The notes below the pieces were generated by a model. That model ran no database searches. It was not told the origin of the DNA and was given only the letters and a program-made list of their open reading frames with translations. The position numbers were made by a program, and so were the translations under genes. From IMG/VR virus record IMGVR_UViG_3300045971_000149, positions 93,926 to 157,925 of that record: 64,000 bases of DNA; one strand, written 5' to 3'. This document shows positions 8,569-15,392 of this stretch, in pieces. Each line of letters begins with the position of its first letter. The first letter of the stretch is position 1. The stretch comes from a virus.

Positions 8569-8779
8569 GCTTGCACCAACCGAAACACTAGAATACAATG
8601 CCTTAACAGGTGTTGTATTTGTTCCACAGCTTGACTCCAAAATTTATCTACATTGGATGGCCGGCGACAAGATCCGTGCCACATTCACGATGACCTACTC
8701 TACTAGAGTAGAGGGCGAATTTAAAATTATAAATGGTTCTGGAAAAGAAACAAGCATTATGGTAATACCTCTCGATTGA
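8534..8779 (+). CDS. Hypothetical protein, 81 aa
   Basis: Overlaps the end of the DUF2061 gene by 35 bases. Contains NALTGVVFVPQLDSKIYLHWM and a beta-rich C-terminal half (ATFTMTYSTRVEGEFKIING), suggesting a small all-beta domain. Translation coupling with the upstream gene is likely. Not recognised. Confidence 0.6.
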   Translation: MLYQPLKTQTIKLAPTETLEYNALTGVVFVPQLDSKIYLHWMAGDKIRATFTMTYSTRVEGEFKIINGSGKETSIMVIPLD

Positions 8780-8804
8780 CATCTGCTGTAAAACCTGTTA
8801 TAAT
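8776..8804 (+). promoter_or_regulatory. Consensus early promoter with AAACCTGT spacer motif
   Basis: TTGACA (8776-8781), 17-base spacer, TATAAT (8799-8804). The spacer ends in aaaacctgt, a word shared with four other strong promoters in the window. The expected transcription start falls on or next to the ATG at 8811. Confidence 0.8.
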
Positions 8805-8810
8805 TAAAGC

Positions 8811-8990
8811 ATGAACAAAGAAATTAACGAATTGCAATTGCCCGTTGTTACAGATGCGCAGATAGAGCAATGGAAGTCTACTTGGGACGGAGTAAGTAAT
8901 CCACCCGACTGGGTACATGCACATATGTTGAAACAAATTCAACAGTCAAATACTGACTGGAATGAAATTCAAAGAAAGTTTCATAAATGA
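8811..8990 (+). CDS. Small hypothetical protein, 59 aa, probably leaderless mRNA
   Basis: MNKEINELQLPVVTDAQIEQ, then WDGVSNPPDWVHAHMLKQIQ. The ATG lies 6 bases after the -10 box of a consensus promoter, so there is no room for a ribosome binding site. The TGA overlaps the ATG of the next gene (ATGA). No function is recognised. Confidence 0.65.
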   Translation: MNKEINELQLPVVTDAQIEQWKSTWDGVSNPPDWVHAHMLKQIQQSNTDWNEIQRKFHK

Positions 8991-9274
8991 AATTTACCGA
9001 ATTAGTTGAGTCAGTATCTAGTCAGCAATCATTTATTGAGTTATCTAAAGAACTTAATGCGTTAACTATAGAATTAGTTAAATTTAATGATATAGTTAAC
9101 GCAATTGGATACGATGCTGCTCGTAAGTTAATTCAACAACAAATCAATAATTCAATTAGTCGAGATTGGTATTATAAGCTATTAGCAACTAGTAATCCTA
9201 AAACAAACCAACTGTTTAATAAATTAGTTTCGGCAAGAACTCAATTACAGGCTAAAATTAACTCAGGAGTATAA
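8987..9274 (+). CDS. Hypothetical helical protein, 95 aa
   Basis: Begins MKFTELVESVSSQQSFIELS and is predicted to be mostly helical, rich in Leu, Lys, Asn and Gln. The MKFTE(L/F)V start resembles other proteins of this phage (MRFTEFVKEAN at 27427). It is coupled by ATGA to the 59-aa gene and followed by the DNA ligase. Function unknown. Confidence 0.65.
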   Translation: MKFTELVESVSSQQSFIELSKELNALTIELVKFNDIVNAIGYDAARKLIQQQINNSISRDWYYKLLATSNPKTNQLFNKLVSARTQLQAKINSGV

Positions 9275-9275
9275 C

Positions 9276-10589
9276 TTGAACCAATGCTACAACATTATTC
9301 GTGAACTCGAAGCGGACAATAGCCGCCTTGCAAAAGAAGCTATTGTAGAACGCGAAGCCAAAGCAAACAATGTAGAGTTGTTCGAAGGCATTCGACTTGC
9401 ATGTGACAACCTTATCACTTTCGGTGTTAAGAAGATCCCTACACACAGTGGCCCTGATGGTCAAGGCCTACCTTGGGTTGCATTTAAAGAATTGCTACAA
9501 TATCTACGAGTACGTGAATTGACAGGCGACGCTGCTCGCGAGGCTATTGAACTAGCACTTACTGTAAGCACACAAGCACAATGGAATGATTGGTACCGCC
9601 GTATCCTTATTAAGGACCTGCGTTGCGGTATGAGCGAGTCTACAGTAAATCGTGTGTGCGAAAAGAACTACCCACAGTTCGCTATCCCTGTATTTGAATG
9701 CCAACTTGCACACGATGGCGCAAAGCACGAAAAGAAAGTTAAGGGTAAGAAGATCCTTGACGGCAAGCTTGACGGTGTACGTTGCTTAACTGTTATTAAT
9801 ATGGAAAGCCGCACTGTACAACAGTTTACTCGAAATGGTCAACCGTTGGATAACTTCGGACACATCACGGCAGGACTAGAAGCAAACATTGCAGCCTTTG
9901 ATCGTAGCTGGGTGCTGGACGGCGAGATGACAGGTGCGTCCTTCCAGAAGTTAATGACTCAAGTTAAACGTAAGAGCGATGTGCAAACAACTGACTCTGT
10001 TCTTAACTTGTTTGATATGATTCCACTTAGCGAATTTCAGAACGGCAAAAGTGTTATGGGACAGAAGCGCCGTAGTGCGTTGCTGAAGTCCATGCAGCCT
10101 GTATTTGATAAAGCCGGTAGCATTGTAGTTGTTGATCAAATCGAAGTTGATTTGGACACTGAAGAAGGGCAGATAGTGTTCAAGCAATTCAACAAAGATG
10201 CACTAAAGGCAGGACTTGAAGGAATTATGATCAAGGATCCTAATGCACCTTACGAATGTAAGCGCAGTGTAGCATGGTTGAAGCAAAAGCCGTTTATCGA
10301 AGTTTCATTGGAGATTATTGATGTTGAAGAAGGTACTGGAAAAAATGTCGGACGCTTGGGCGCGTTTGTATGCTCCGGCGAAGATGATGGAGTCCTCATT
10401 ACCGTCAACGTTGGCAGCGGATTTACTGATGAACAGCGGATTGAATTCTGGAATAGTCGCAACACCCTACCCGGACAAATTGTTGAAGTCCGAGCTGACG
10501 CAATTACCCAAAACCAAGACGGAACCTACAGTTTGAGATTCCCTCGCTTTCTTCGCTTCCGCGGATTTGTTGCCGGACAGAAAATATGA
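9276..10589 (+). CDS. ATP-dependent DNA ligase
   Basis: 437 aa with a TTG start (9276), supported by AGGAG six bases upstream; no in-frame ATG lies nearby. Residues around 165 read LDGKLDGVRCL, the KxDGxR motif I whose lysine is adenylated. Later DGEMTG (motif III region), EGIMIKDPNAPYECKRS (motif IV) and WLKQKP (motif V) follow in order, then an OB-fold-like C-terminus. It seals nicks in replicating or repaired phage DNA. Its stop overlaps the next ATG (ATGA). Confidence 0.93.
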   Translation: MNQCYNIIRELEADNSRLAKEAIVEREAKANNVELFEGIRLACDNLITFGVKKIPTHSGPDGQGLPWVAFKELLQYLRVRELTGDAAREAIELALTVSTQAQWNDWYRRILIKDLRCGMSESTVNRVCEKNYPQFAIPVFECQLAHDGAKHEKKVKGKKILDGKLDGVRCLTVINMESRTVQQFTRNGQPLDNFGHITAGLEANIAAFDRSWVLDGEMTGASFQKLMTQVKRKSDVQTTDSVLNLFDMIPLSEFQNGKSVMGQKRRSALLKSMQPVFDKAGSIVVVDQIEVDLDTEEGQIVFKQFNKDALKAGLEGIMIKDPNAPYECKRSVAWLKQKPFIEVSLEIIDVEEGTGKNVGRLGAFVCSGEDDGVLITVNVGSGFTDEQRIEFWNSRNTLPGQIVEVRADAITQNQDGTYSLRFPRFLRFRGFVAGQKI

Positions 10590-10822
10590 TTGAAACAAGT
10601 TGGTTGTATGTACCAATGATGGCTTACGGCAAAGAACGCCGTAAGTTCATTAAAGATTGGTTTACTGCAAATCCTGAGGGAAGGTACTGTGTTAACACAA
10701 AGTATCGTCCTCAGGTTAAAGAAGATTCTGATTTGAAGAAACTAATCCGTGTTGGATTCCTAAAGCAAAAGCGTATGCACACAAACAGATCACACGCACG
10801 TTCTTATTTGGTGAAAGCATGA
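10586..10822 (+). CDS. Hypothetical basic protein, 78 aa
   Basis: MIETSWLYVPMMAYGKERRKF then a Lys/Arg-rich helix and KKLIRVGFLKQKRMH. The basic C-terminus (KRMHTNRSHARSYLVKA) suggests nucleic-acid binding. It is coupled to the ligase by ATGA and to the next small gene by ATGA. Not recognised. Confidence 0.65.
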   Translation: MIETSWLYVPMMAYGKERRKFIKDWFTANPEGRYCVNTKYRPQVKEDSDLKKLIRVGFLKQKRMHTNRSHARSYLVKA

Positions 10823-10950
10823 CTCTGATAGCGACTGCCCGTACTATAATGGCCGATCCTATTAAGTTTACAAACTTAGAGATTCAGGATTTACTGCGCG
10901 ATTTGATTGCAGAAAACGAAAATCTTCGCAGGGCAAATCTTGATTGTTGA
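10819..10950 (+). CDS. Small coiled-coil protein, 43 aa
   Basis: The ATG overlaps the previous TGA. It ends NLEIQDLLRDLIAENENLRRANLDC, a short amphipathic helix. The next frame (+1) continues with a very similar helical stretch that starts within the last codons, so the two frames may be one gene joined by frameshift or two overlapping cistrons. See findings. Confidence 0.5.
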   Translation: MTLIATARTIMADPIKFTNLEIQDLLRDLIAENENLRRANLDC

Positions 10951-11017
10951 TCACTATGAAGATGCTGTTGCCGAACTACAACGACTACAAGCAACAGGTG
11001 CGGGAGATACTCCGTGA
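10940..11017 (+). CDS. Very small ORF, 25 aa, TTG start or frameshift product
   Basis: Reads (M)IVDHYEDAVAELQRLQATG up to TGA at 11015-11017, which overlaps the GTG start of the next gene (GTGA). It has no ATG; TTG at 10940 is the only convenient start. It reads as the natural continuation of the 43-aa coiled coil in the +1 frame. Confidence 0.35.
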   Translation: MIVDHYEDAVAELQRLQATGAGDTP

Positions 11018-11241
11018 CTGATGACCTATCTCCAGAAGGCATTAACCGTAAGCACGGTAAGCCTACATGGCGATGCTGGGGATGCAAGGCCGAAACGGGA
11101 TTGCACTGGCACTACGGATTATCAGTCGCTATGTGCAACAATCCCGAGTGTGGAAAAGCGTATAATGAAATGTGCAGGCAACAAGAAGAAGCGCAAGCTT
11201 CGTACGAAGCGTATTGCAGAGAGGTGTTCGGTGAATATTGA
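11014..11241 (+). CDS. Zinc-ribbon protein, 75 aa
   Basis: GTG start overlapping the previous TGA. WRCWGCKAETG and MCNNPECGKAYNEMC provide two Cys pairs, so a single zinc ribbon is likely. The C-terminus is an acidic helix (CRQQEEAQASYEAYCREV). Similar single-ribbon proteins are scattered through this region. Function unknown. Confidence 0.7.
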   Translation: MTDDLSPEGINRKHGKPTWRCWGCKAETGLHWHYGLSVAMCNNPECGKAYNEMCRQQEEAQASYEAYCREVFGEY

Positions 11242-11386
11242 ATTTATTAGAGCAGCGTTAGGTTATCACGACCTAATGTCCTGGTTTGGACAACCTATGT
11301 TATATGATGGTGGGCTGTGTGTTAATCGAACACTTGAAGATCATGTTGAACACAACAAACACCCTAACTCAAGGTTAATGGTATGA
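11231..11386 (+). CDS. Small hypothetical protein, 51 aa
   Basis: GTG start at 11231 gives (M)NIEFIRAALGYHDLMSWFG then LCVNRTLEDHVEHNKHPN. It overlaps the zinc-ribbon gene by 11 bases. A longer reading of the same frame further upstream is only antiphase to the zinc-ribbon gene. The sequence looks protein-like, but no family is recognised. Confidence 0.5.
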   Translation: MNIEFIRAALGYHDLMSWFGQPMLYDGGLCVNRTLEDHVEHNKHPNSRLMV

Positions 11387-11404
11387 CACTCGAAGACCTA
11401 CAAA

Positions 11405-11620
11405 ATGAACGTTCGAACTAGAAAACTTGCAGCCAGTGCCGGCATTGATATTAGGCATATTGAAAAACATGCAGATGAAGAGTTTGCTGACAACTTGGAA
11501 AAATTTGCCAAGTTGCTCATTGAAGAATGCATGGGCAAGATGTCCGTGGAGTTTATCGAGCACAGTATGATAGATGTTGCTATTACTAATACTACCGAAT
11601 ACTTTGGAATTGAAGAATGA
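11405..11620 (+). CDS. Small protein of the 'LEKFA-LI-EC' paralogue family, 71 aa
   Basis: MNVRTRKLAASAGIDIRHIE, then NLEKFAKLLIEECMGKMS and the C-terminal TTEYFGIEE. The pattern helix, (L/F)xKFAxLIxxEC, then F-G-(I/V)-E at the C-terminus recurs in at least four other proteins of this window (12770, 45225, 56383, 58511). It is a small phage paralogue family of unknown function. Stop overlaps the next ATG (ATGA). Confidence 0.7.
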   Translation: MNVRTRKLAASAGIDIRHIEKHADEEFADNLEKFAKLLIEECMGKMSVEFIEHSMIDVAITNTTEYFGIEE

Positions 11621-12075
11621 AAATCGCAGATCCTTACAAAGAATTGAATATCTTAGCATTTCAAGATCCACAGCCCGGAGACTTCTGGTTGGAACGGTGT
11701 TATTGCCCTTACTTTATTATAGTATCTGCGGATCAAAAGAATGATAGCTACACTGTGTTAAGTTGCATGGGTGGCCCAAACTCTTTTAACCGAAAAGAAG
11801 AACTGTACGCCAAGAAAGAAAACAACGACGGCACTTGGGAGTTTGACTACTCTAAGCACATGGTTGTGAATTTTGCCTGGATTAAGAAAGCTGTGAAGTA
11901 TGATTCTATCGACGGCTTTGTAGCAGATGTTACCCGAAGTGAACGCAATAACACTATTGTAAAAGAGTGGACTGAATACCAGACTGATAAGCTTCTAAGA
12001 GAGCTTAAGGCGTTAGGTCCTGTTGCAACTATGCATATGTATAGGACTCTAGGCTATCAAAAGGAAGAAGCATGA
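11617..12075 (+). CDS. Hypothetical protein, 152 aa
   Basis: MKIADPYKELNILAFQDPQPGDFWLERCYCPYFIIV opens a beta-rich domain (PGDFW then a strand); the C-terminal half is helical. Coupled on both sides by ATGA overlaps. It is in the same strand and operon as the zinc-ribbon proteins. Not recognised. Confidence 0.7.
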   Translation: MKIADPYKELNILAFQDPQPGDFWLERCYCPYFIIVSADQKNDSYTVLSCMGGPNSFNRKEELYAKKENNDGTWEFDYSKHMVVNFAWIKKAVKYDSIDGFVADVTRSERNNTIVKEWTEYQTDKLLRELKALGPVATMHMYRTLGYQKEEA

Positions 12076-12281
12076 CACCTACTGAAAAAGAAGCTGCAAT
12101 GATATTGCTCGATAAAGGATGGTCCACTACTGCTGTAGCAATGCAATTTGGCGGCCCTGTTGGCACACTAGAGTACTATCAATGTATAGATGACCTGGGC
12201 TGCGAGCTGCATACTGGCTGTCCTCGCTGCGGCGCAAAGTATTGTTTCGGCACAGGCGATTGTAACTGCGGAGAAGACTAA
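12072..12281 (+). CDS. Zinc-binding small protein, 69 aa
   Basis: The first half LDKGWSTTAVAMQFGG looks like a helix-turn-helix unit; the second half has GCPRCGAKYCFGTGDCNCGED with six cysteines, enough for one or two zinc sites. HTH plus zinc tail suggests DNA or RNA binding. It shares its TAA with the following ATG. Confidence 0.65.
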   Translation: MTPTEKEAAMILLDKGWSTTAVAMQFGGPVGTLEYYQCIDDLGCELHTGCPRCGAKYCFGTGDCNCGED

Positions 12282-12562
12282 TGGGTGCATTTGACGGATA
12301 CTGGGGCTGGGGCGGCAATAGCAATAGCTTTACCGGTGTTAGCAAGCGAGCAATTTATCCATACTTTAGCAATCAATCATCGTTCGAATTCTTTAAAGGA
12401 TTTGAGATGCCCGAGCTAAAGGCACTGTTAGCAGAAGCAGAGCGAGATGGTGATGACACTATATGGGTCCCGCAAGAACAACCAGGCCAAGGCCGCAAGG
12501 GATTAAAGACTTGGTATGTTAGAGCGTTAATTAAGGAATACGATGACACCGGCACAAATTAA
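12281..12562 (+). CDS. Hypothetical protein, 93 aa
   Basis: MGAFDGYWGWGGNSNSFTGV gives a Gly/Trp-rich N-terminus; the C-terminus is EMPELKALLAEAERDGDDTIW and a basic stretch. The ATG shares the final A of the upstream TAA. No known family. Confidence 0.65.
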   Translation: MGAFDGYWGWGGNSNSFTGVSKRAIYPYFSNQSSFEFFKGFEMPELKALLAEAERDGDDTIWVPQEQPGQGRKGLKTWYVRALIKEYDDTGTN

Positions 12563-12773
12563 CAAGCGGCGCGAACAAATCGAAAAACATCTGAAACGTT
12601 GGCAAGCAGGGCTAGGCGGGTTGCAAGATATGTGTCCTCACTTCAACGCAACACACAAGAACGGCGCAAACACTGGGAATTGGGATAGAAGTGATGACTG
12701 CTATTGGACAGACCACGTCTGTCCTGACTGTGGTAAGCATTGGACAACTGATCAAGATTGGGATAGAAAATGA
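12543..12773 (+). CDS. Zinc-binding hypothetical protein, 76 aa
   Basis: Helical N-terminus (INKRREQIEKHLKRWQAG), then MCPHFNATHKNG and HVCPDCGKHWTTD, a C/H pair plus a CxxC, so one zinc site. Overlaps the previous gene by 20 bases and the next by four. Function unknown. Confidence 0.65.
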   Translation: MTPAQINKRREQIEKHLKRWQAGLGGLQDMCPHFNATHKNGANTGNWDRSDDCYWTDHVCPDCGKHWTTDQDWDRK

Positions 12774-12985
12774 CCGACGAACTTAAAGGCAAAGCATTTG
12801 TTGAACAAGCAAAACAATACGCAAGAGATCGAATGAATCACAGCCTGGTGCCGGAGTTATTTTCTGCCGCCGTTTTCGAACAACGTCTTGTAGAATTAAT
12901 TGTGCGCGATTGTCTAAAGCAACTGGAAACTGGGGATCTAGATTTTGCAATCTGGAAAATAAAGAAAGACTACGGAGTAGAATAA
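12770..12985 (+). CDS. 'LIVRDC' paralogue family protein, 71 aa
   Basis: Contains FEQRLVELIVRDCLKQLE and ends KKDYGVE, matching the family pattern seen at 11405, 45225, 56383 and 58511. Purely helical apart from the tail. Its stop shares a base with the next start (TAATG). Confidence 0.7.
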   Translation: MTDELKGKAFVEQAKQYARDRMNHSLVPELFSAAVFEQRLVELIVRDCLKQLETGDLDFAIWKIKKDYGVE

Positions 12986-13197
12986 TGATCGAAGAATTTC
13001 CAATGGAAGACGATGAGCATGGTGAAAAAATATTTGAACTACAGCAAGAGAACAATAAATTGCGTGGGCAAATTACATACCTACAAGAAGAACTATCTTG
13101 TGTAGAAGATGAGTTAGACAAAGTACGCGATAGTTATGAACGACAAATCGAATCGCTTGAACAACAGCTAGGCGATGCCTTATACGGAAGAGAATAA
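12985..13197 (+). CDS. Coiled-coil protein, 70 aa
   Basis: MIEEFPMEDDEHGEKIFEL followed by about 55 residues of unbroken heptads (NNKLRGQITYLQEELSCVE, then LDKVRDSYERQIESLEQQL). The start at 12985 is chosen from the TAATG junction. Probably oligomerises; role unknown. Confidence 0.7.
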   Translation: MIEEFPMEDDEHGEKIFELQQENNKLRGQITYLQEELSCVEDELDKVRDSYERQIESLEQQLGDALYGRE

Positions 13198-13511
13198 TGA
13201 CACTAGACGAAATGGCAGAAGAAGTACATACTGAAATGCACAAAGGAATGTCAGTTGAAGCTCTCAACGAGTTCTTTATGTCAGGATGGGGCAGCGGCAC
13301 ACTTACTCACTATCATACAGGTTTGGGCCGATATATCCGTAATAAGTATAAGCTGTGGGCTACACATTGGGTGGCAGAGGTAGCAGAGACTGCAAACGGT
13401 GCTGATTGTTCACCTAATCACCCAGATCAGGTAAGTATGACTATAATAAAAGAAATATGGAAGAAAGGCTTCCAACAACATAAACTAGGAGATAGTAAGC
13501 AACGTGGCTAA
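13197..13511 (+). CDS. Hypothetical protein, 104 aa (DUF6794-like)
   Basis: [29 protein letters not shown] and [15 protein letters not shown] recall a small family found in phages and bacteria (DUF6794 as I remember it: LG..IRN.W.LW, then HPDDMS..I). No catalytic motif is known. The 3' end overlaps the start of the IF-1 gene by 8 bases. Confidence 0.6.
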   Translation: MTLDEMAEEVHTEMHKGMSVEALNEFFMSGWGSGTLTHYHTGLGRYIRNKYKLWATHWVAEVAETANGADCSPNHPDQVSMTIIKEIWKKGFQQHKLGDSKQRG

Positions 13512-13725
13512 TAAAAGCGATGTCCTTGAATTGGACGGTGTAGTAGAAGAATGCCTCCCGAACGCAATGTTTAGGGTAAGGATAACTGAAAGTCATTTAG
13601 TGACAGCAGTTGTAAGTGGTAGAATGCGCCAGAACCGCATTCAAATCTTGTTAGGCGACAAGGTTAAACTAGAAGTTAGCACGTATGACTTAACAAAGGG
13701 CCGAGTAACTTATCGGTCAAAATAA
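13504..13725 (+). CDS. infA: Translation initiation factor IF-1
   Basis: 73 aa, the normal IF-1 length, from GTG at 13504. The sequence follows bacterial IF-1 along its full length: [22 protein letters not shown], then [22 protein letters not shown] and [15 protein letters not shown]. This is one complete OB fold. In cells IF-1 binds the ribosomal A site and helps IF-2 and IF-3 select initiator tRNA. A phage copy could support or bias initiation during infection. Last gene of a long operon, followed by a strong terminator. Host infA is not expected in such a context, so it is a genuine viral gene. Confidence 0.93.
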   Translation: MANKSDVLELDGVVEECLPNAMFRVRITESHLVTAVVSGRMRQNRIQILLGDKVKLEVSTYDLTKGRVTYRSK

Positions 13726-13727
13726 AA

Positions 13728-13748
13728 GGAGCATTTCTGCTCCTTTTT
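13728..13748. terminator. Rho-independent terminator (bidirectional)
   Basis: GGAGCA / TGCTCC stem with TTTC loop and T5 tail, directly after infA. The A-rich 5' side lets it serve the convergent HNH gene too. Confidence 0.85.
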
Positions 13749-14259
13749 ATCCCAAATACTGTTCCCAGCTAGGGTATTGAAGATCAAACTTCATCACCTT
13801 TCGCTTTTCTACGAGTTCCCAGTAGGAAGCCTTGTATGGCTTAGCCTTTGGAATAATCTTCTTGTTGTTACCTTTGTTGCTGTTGCAAGGGCCGCAAGAA
13901 GTAGTAGAGTTTTCCCATGTGCTCTTACCGTCGTGACTAACAGGCACAACGTGGTCTAACGTTGCAGTCTTGCGAGTCACTGGTGTGTGGCAGTATTGGC
14001 AAACATATCCGTCACGAAGGAATACGTTTTGCTTACTGTAGCGAACGTATGACTTCTTCTTGTAGTATTTCTTCAGCATGATAACAGAAGGAACACGAGT
14101 TTGCCAGTTTGCACTGTGGACGATCCAGTCTTCGTGCCATTCCAACACGACAACTTTATCCGATACTAGATACTGGATCGCGTCCTGCCATGAGATGGCA
14201 CTAAGTGGCAGTAATGACACTGGGCTTGCGTCTGAATTTAGTAGTAAACAGGCTGACAT
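13747..14259 (-). CDS. HNH endonuclease, 170 aa
   Basis: C-terminal part: VCQYCHTPVTRKTATLDHVVP, then SWENS-like (STWENSTTSCGPCNSNKG). The order CxxC, LDHVxPxS, N, CxxCNxxKG is the His-Asn-His (HNH) fold with a structural zinc. The N-terminal half is the domain usually fused to it in cyanophage-type HNH proteins. A free-standing homing or nicking nuclease is likely. Late element TATAAATA lies on the minus strand at 14285-14278. Confidence 0.88.
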   Translation of the reverse strand: MSACLLLNSDASPVSLLPLSAISWQDAIQYLVSDKVVVLEWHEDWIVHSANWQTRVPSVIMLKKYYKKKSYVRYSKQNVFLRDGYVCQYCHTPVTRKTATLDHVVPVSHDGKSTWENSTTSCGPCNSNKGNNKKIIPKAKPYKASYWELVEKRKVMKFDLQYPSWEQYLG

Positions 14260-14277
14260 GATTTCTCTCTTTTTCTA

Positions 14278-14285
14278 TATTTATA
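14278..14285 (-). promoter_or_regulatory. T4-type late promoter element for HNH gene
   Basis: TATAAATA read on the minus strand, 19 bases upstream of the HNH ATG at 14259, with AGAGAG as a possible ribosome binding site. Confidence 0.5.
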
Positions 14286-14286
14286 G

Positions 14287-14315
14287 TTGCATAGATACAA
14301 TTATTATACTATAAT
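14287..14315 (+). promoter_or_regulatory. Sigma70-type promoter for the epimerase
   Basis: TTGCAT, 17 bases, TATAAT (14310-14315). The expected start site is 14322-14324, at the ATG, so the mRNA would be leaderless. Confidence 0.65.
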
Positions 14316-14323
14316 TAATGTAT

Positions 14324-15130
14324 ATGAGCAAGCTTTTAATTACGGGGAACCGGGGGTGGATTGGTAAAAACTTTACCAAACTGTTAGATATTTACAACAT
14401 TCCGTGGGCAGGAGTTGATAGACTGGACGGACATTGGCTTGGGCCAAGTATGAAGGATATTTTGGAGGTAATCGATGAATGTGACATTGTAGTGCATCTT
14501 GCAGCGACTCCTAGAATACCCGCAAGTTGGACTGATTCTAATAGATACCGTGACAATAATGTAGGCGTTACGGATCAACTTGCTCGCATCTGTGCAGAGC
14601 ATCAAAAGCATTTAGTGTTTGCAAGCTCAAGCAGTGTATACGGAGACGGAGAAGGACCACTTAACCCGTACTCTTGGACTAAATTAGCATGCGAGGAAAG
14701 CATCAAAATGCATTCTCGAGGTATGGGCATGCAATACACTATCTTACGTATCTTTACAAACTACGGTGAGGACGATCCTAGCGGGCTTGTTATCAATCGC
14801 TGGATCAATGCATACAAGGGCGGCACTCCTTTACTTCTACGAGGTGATGGTAGCCAAAGTAGAGATTTTATACATGTTAGTGATACTGCTCGTGCATTAA
14901 TGGAAGTATGCATACAACGTCCAATAAATGTTACATTAGATATTGGAACAGGAAAGTCACACTCTTTAAAGAATCTAATTAGCATGTTTCCGTGTGATTA
15001 CACTACTGAACCCGAGTTGCCAGGATATGCACATTCAACAAAAGCTAATTTAGAATACACCCAATCTCATATGGTATGGTCCCCTATCACCCATATAGAT
15101 CATTGGTTATCCTCTCAAATAGTAACATAG
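14324..15130 (+). CDS. NAD-dependent sugar epimerase/dehydratase (SDR)
   Basis: 268 aa from ATG 14324 (an ATG six bases earlier would lie before the expected start site). LLITGNRGWIGKNF is the GxxGxxG dinucleotide-binding loop. FASSSSVYGDG and YSWTK supply the catalytic Ser/Tyr/Lys of the extended SDR family, and RDFIHVSD is the conserved substrate-side motif. It interconverts or dehydrates a nucleotide sugar, feeding glycosyltransferases such as those at 2.4-6.1 kb or modifying host glycans. The exact sugar cannot be told. Confidence 0.88.
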   Translation: MSKLLITGNRGWIGKNFTKLLDIYNIPWAGVDRLDGHWLGPSMKDILEVIDECDIVVHLAATPRIPASWTDSNRYRDNNVGVTDQLARICAEHQKHLVFASSSSVYGDGEGPLNPYSWTKLACEESIKMHSRGMGMQYTILRIFTNYGEDDPSGLVINRWINAYKGGTPLLLRGDGSQSRDFIHVSDTARALMEVCIQRPINVTLDIGTGKSHSLKNLISMFPCDYTTEPELPGYAHSTKANLEYTQSHMVWSPITHIDHWLSSQIVT

Positions 15131-15148
15131 ATTCAACTGTGCTATTTC

Positions 15149-15156
15149 TATAAATA
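15149..15156 (+). promoter_or_regulatory. T4-type late promoter, leaderless arrangement
   Basis: TATAAATA ending six bases before the ATG at 15162, so the late transcript should begin on or beside the start codon. Confidence 0.6.
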
Positions 15157-15161
15157 GCACT

Positions 15162-15392
15162 ATGCTCCCAGAAAAACCCTTATTAAAAGAAGTCGCACTA
15201 GACGCAAAAGCGATAAAAACCTCACGATCTGAAGAAATACAGATCGAGCGTCCCGATACTAGTATGACATTCATACGTAACTTTATCTTAGGTATTCCGT
15301 TCCAAGAAGTTCGAGAAACGGCAGAGCCTGAACAGGTGTTACCAGAGCAACACGATCTAGATCATATTAAAAAACTAGCAGGAATTAGATAA
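15162..15392 (+). CDS. Small virion-region protein, 76 aa
   Basis: MLPEKPLLKEVALDAKAIKT, with C-terminus HDLDHIKKLAGIR. The ending (I/M)xxxKxLAG(I/L) recurs in proteins at 22472 and, more weakly, 16882 and 45488. Hydrophilic, no membrane segment. It is first in the tail-fibre operon. Its TAA shares a base with the next ATG. Confidence 0.65.
   Translation: MLPEKPLLKEVALDAKAIKTSRSEEIQIERPDTSMTFIRNFILGIPFQEVRETAEPEQVLPEQHDLDHIKKLAGIR

Noticed and set aside
11021-11386. 121-codon frame across the zinc-ribbon gene
   Set aside because: Its first two thirds are antiphase to the GTG-initiated zinc-ribbon gene; only the last 51 codons from GTG 11231 look like protein and are kept.
11383-11421. 12-codon frame MTLEDLQNERSN between two small genes
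   Set aside because: It overlaps ATGA-style with the previous gene but is too short to support as a gene.
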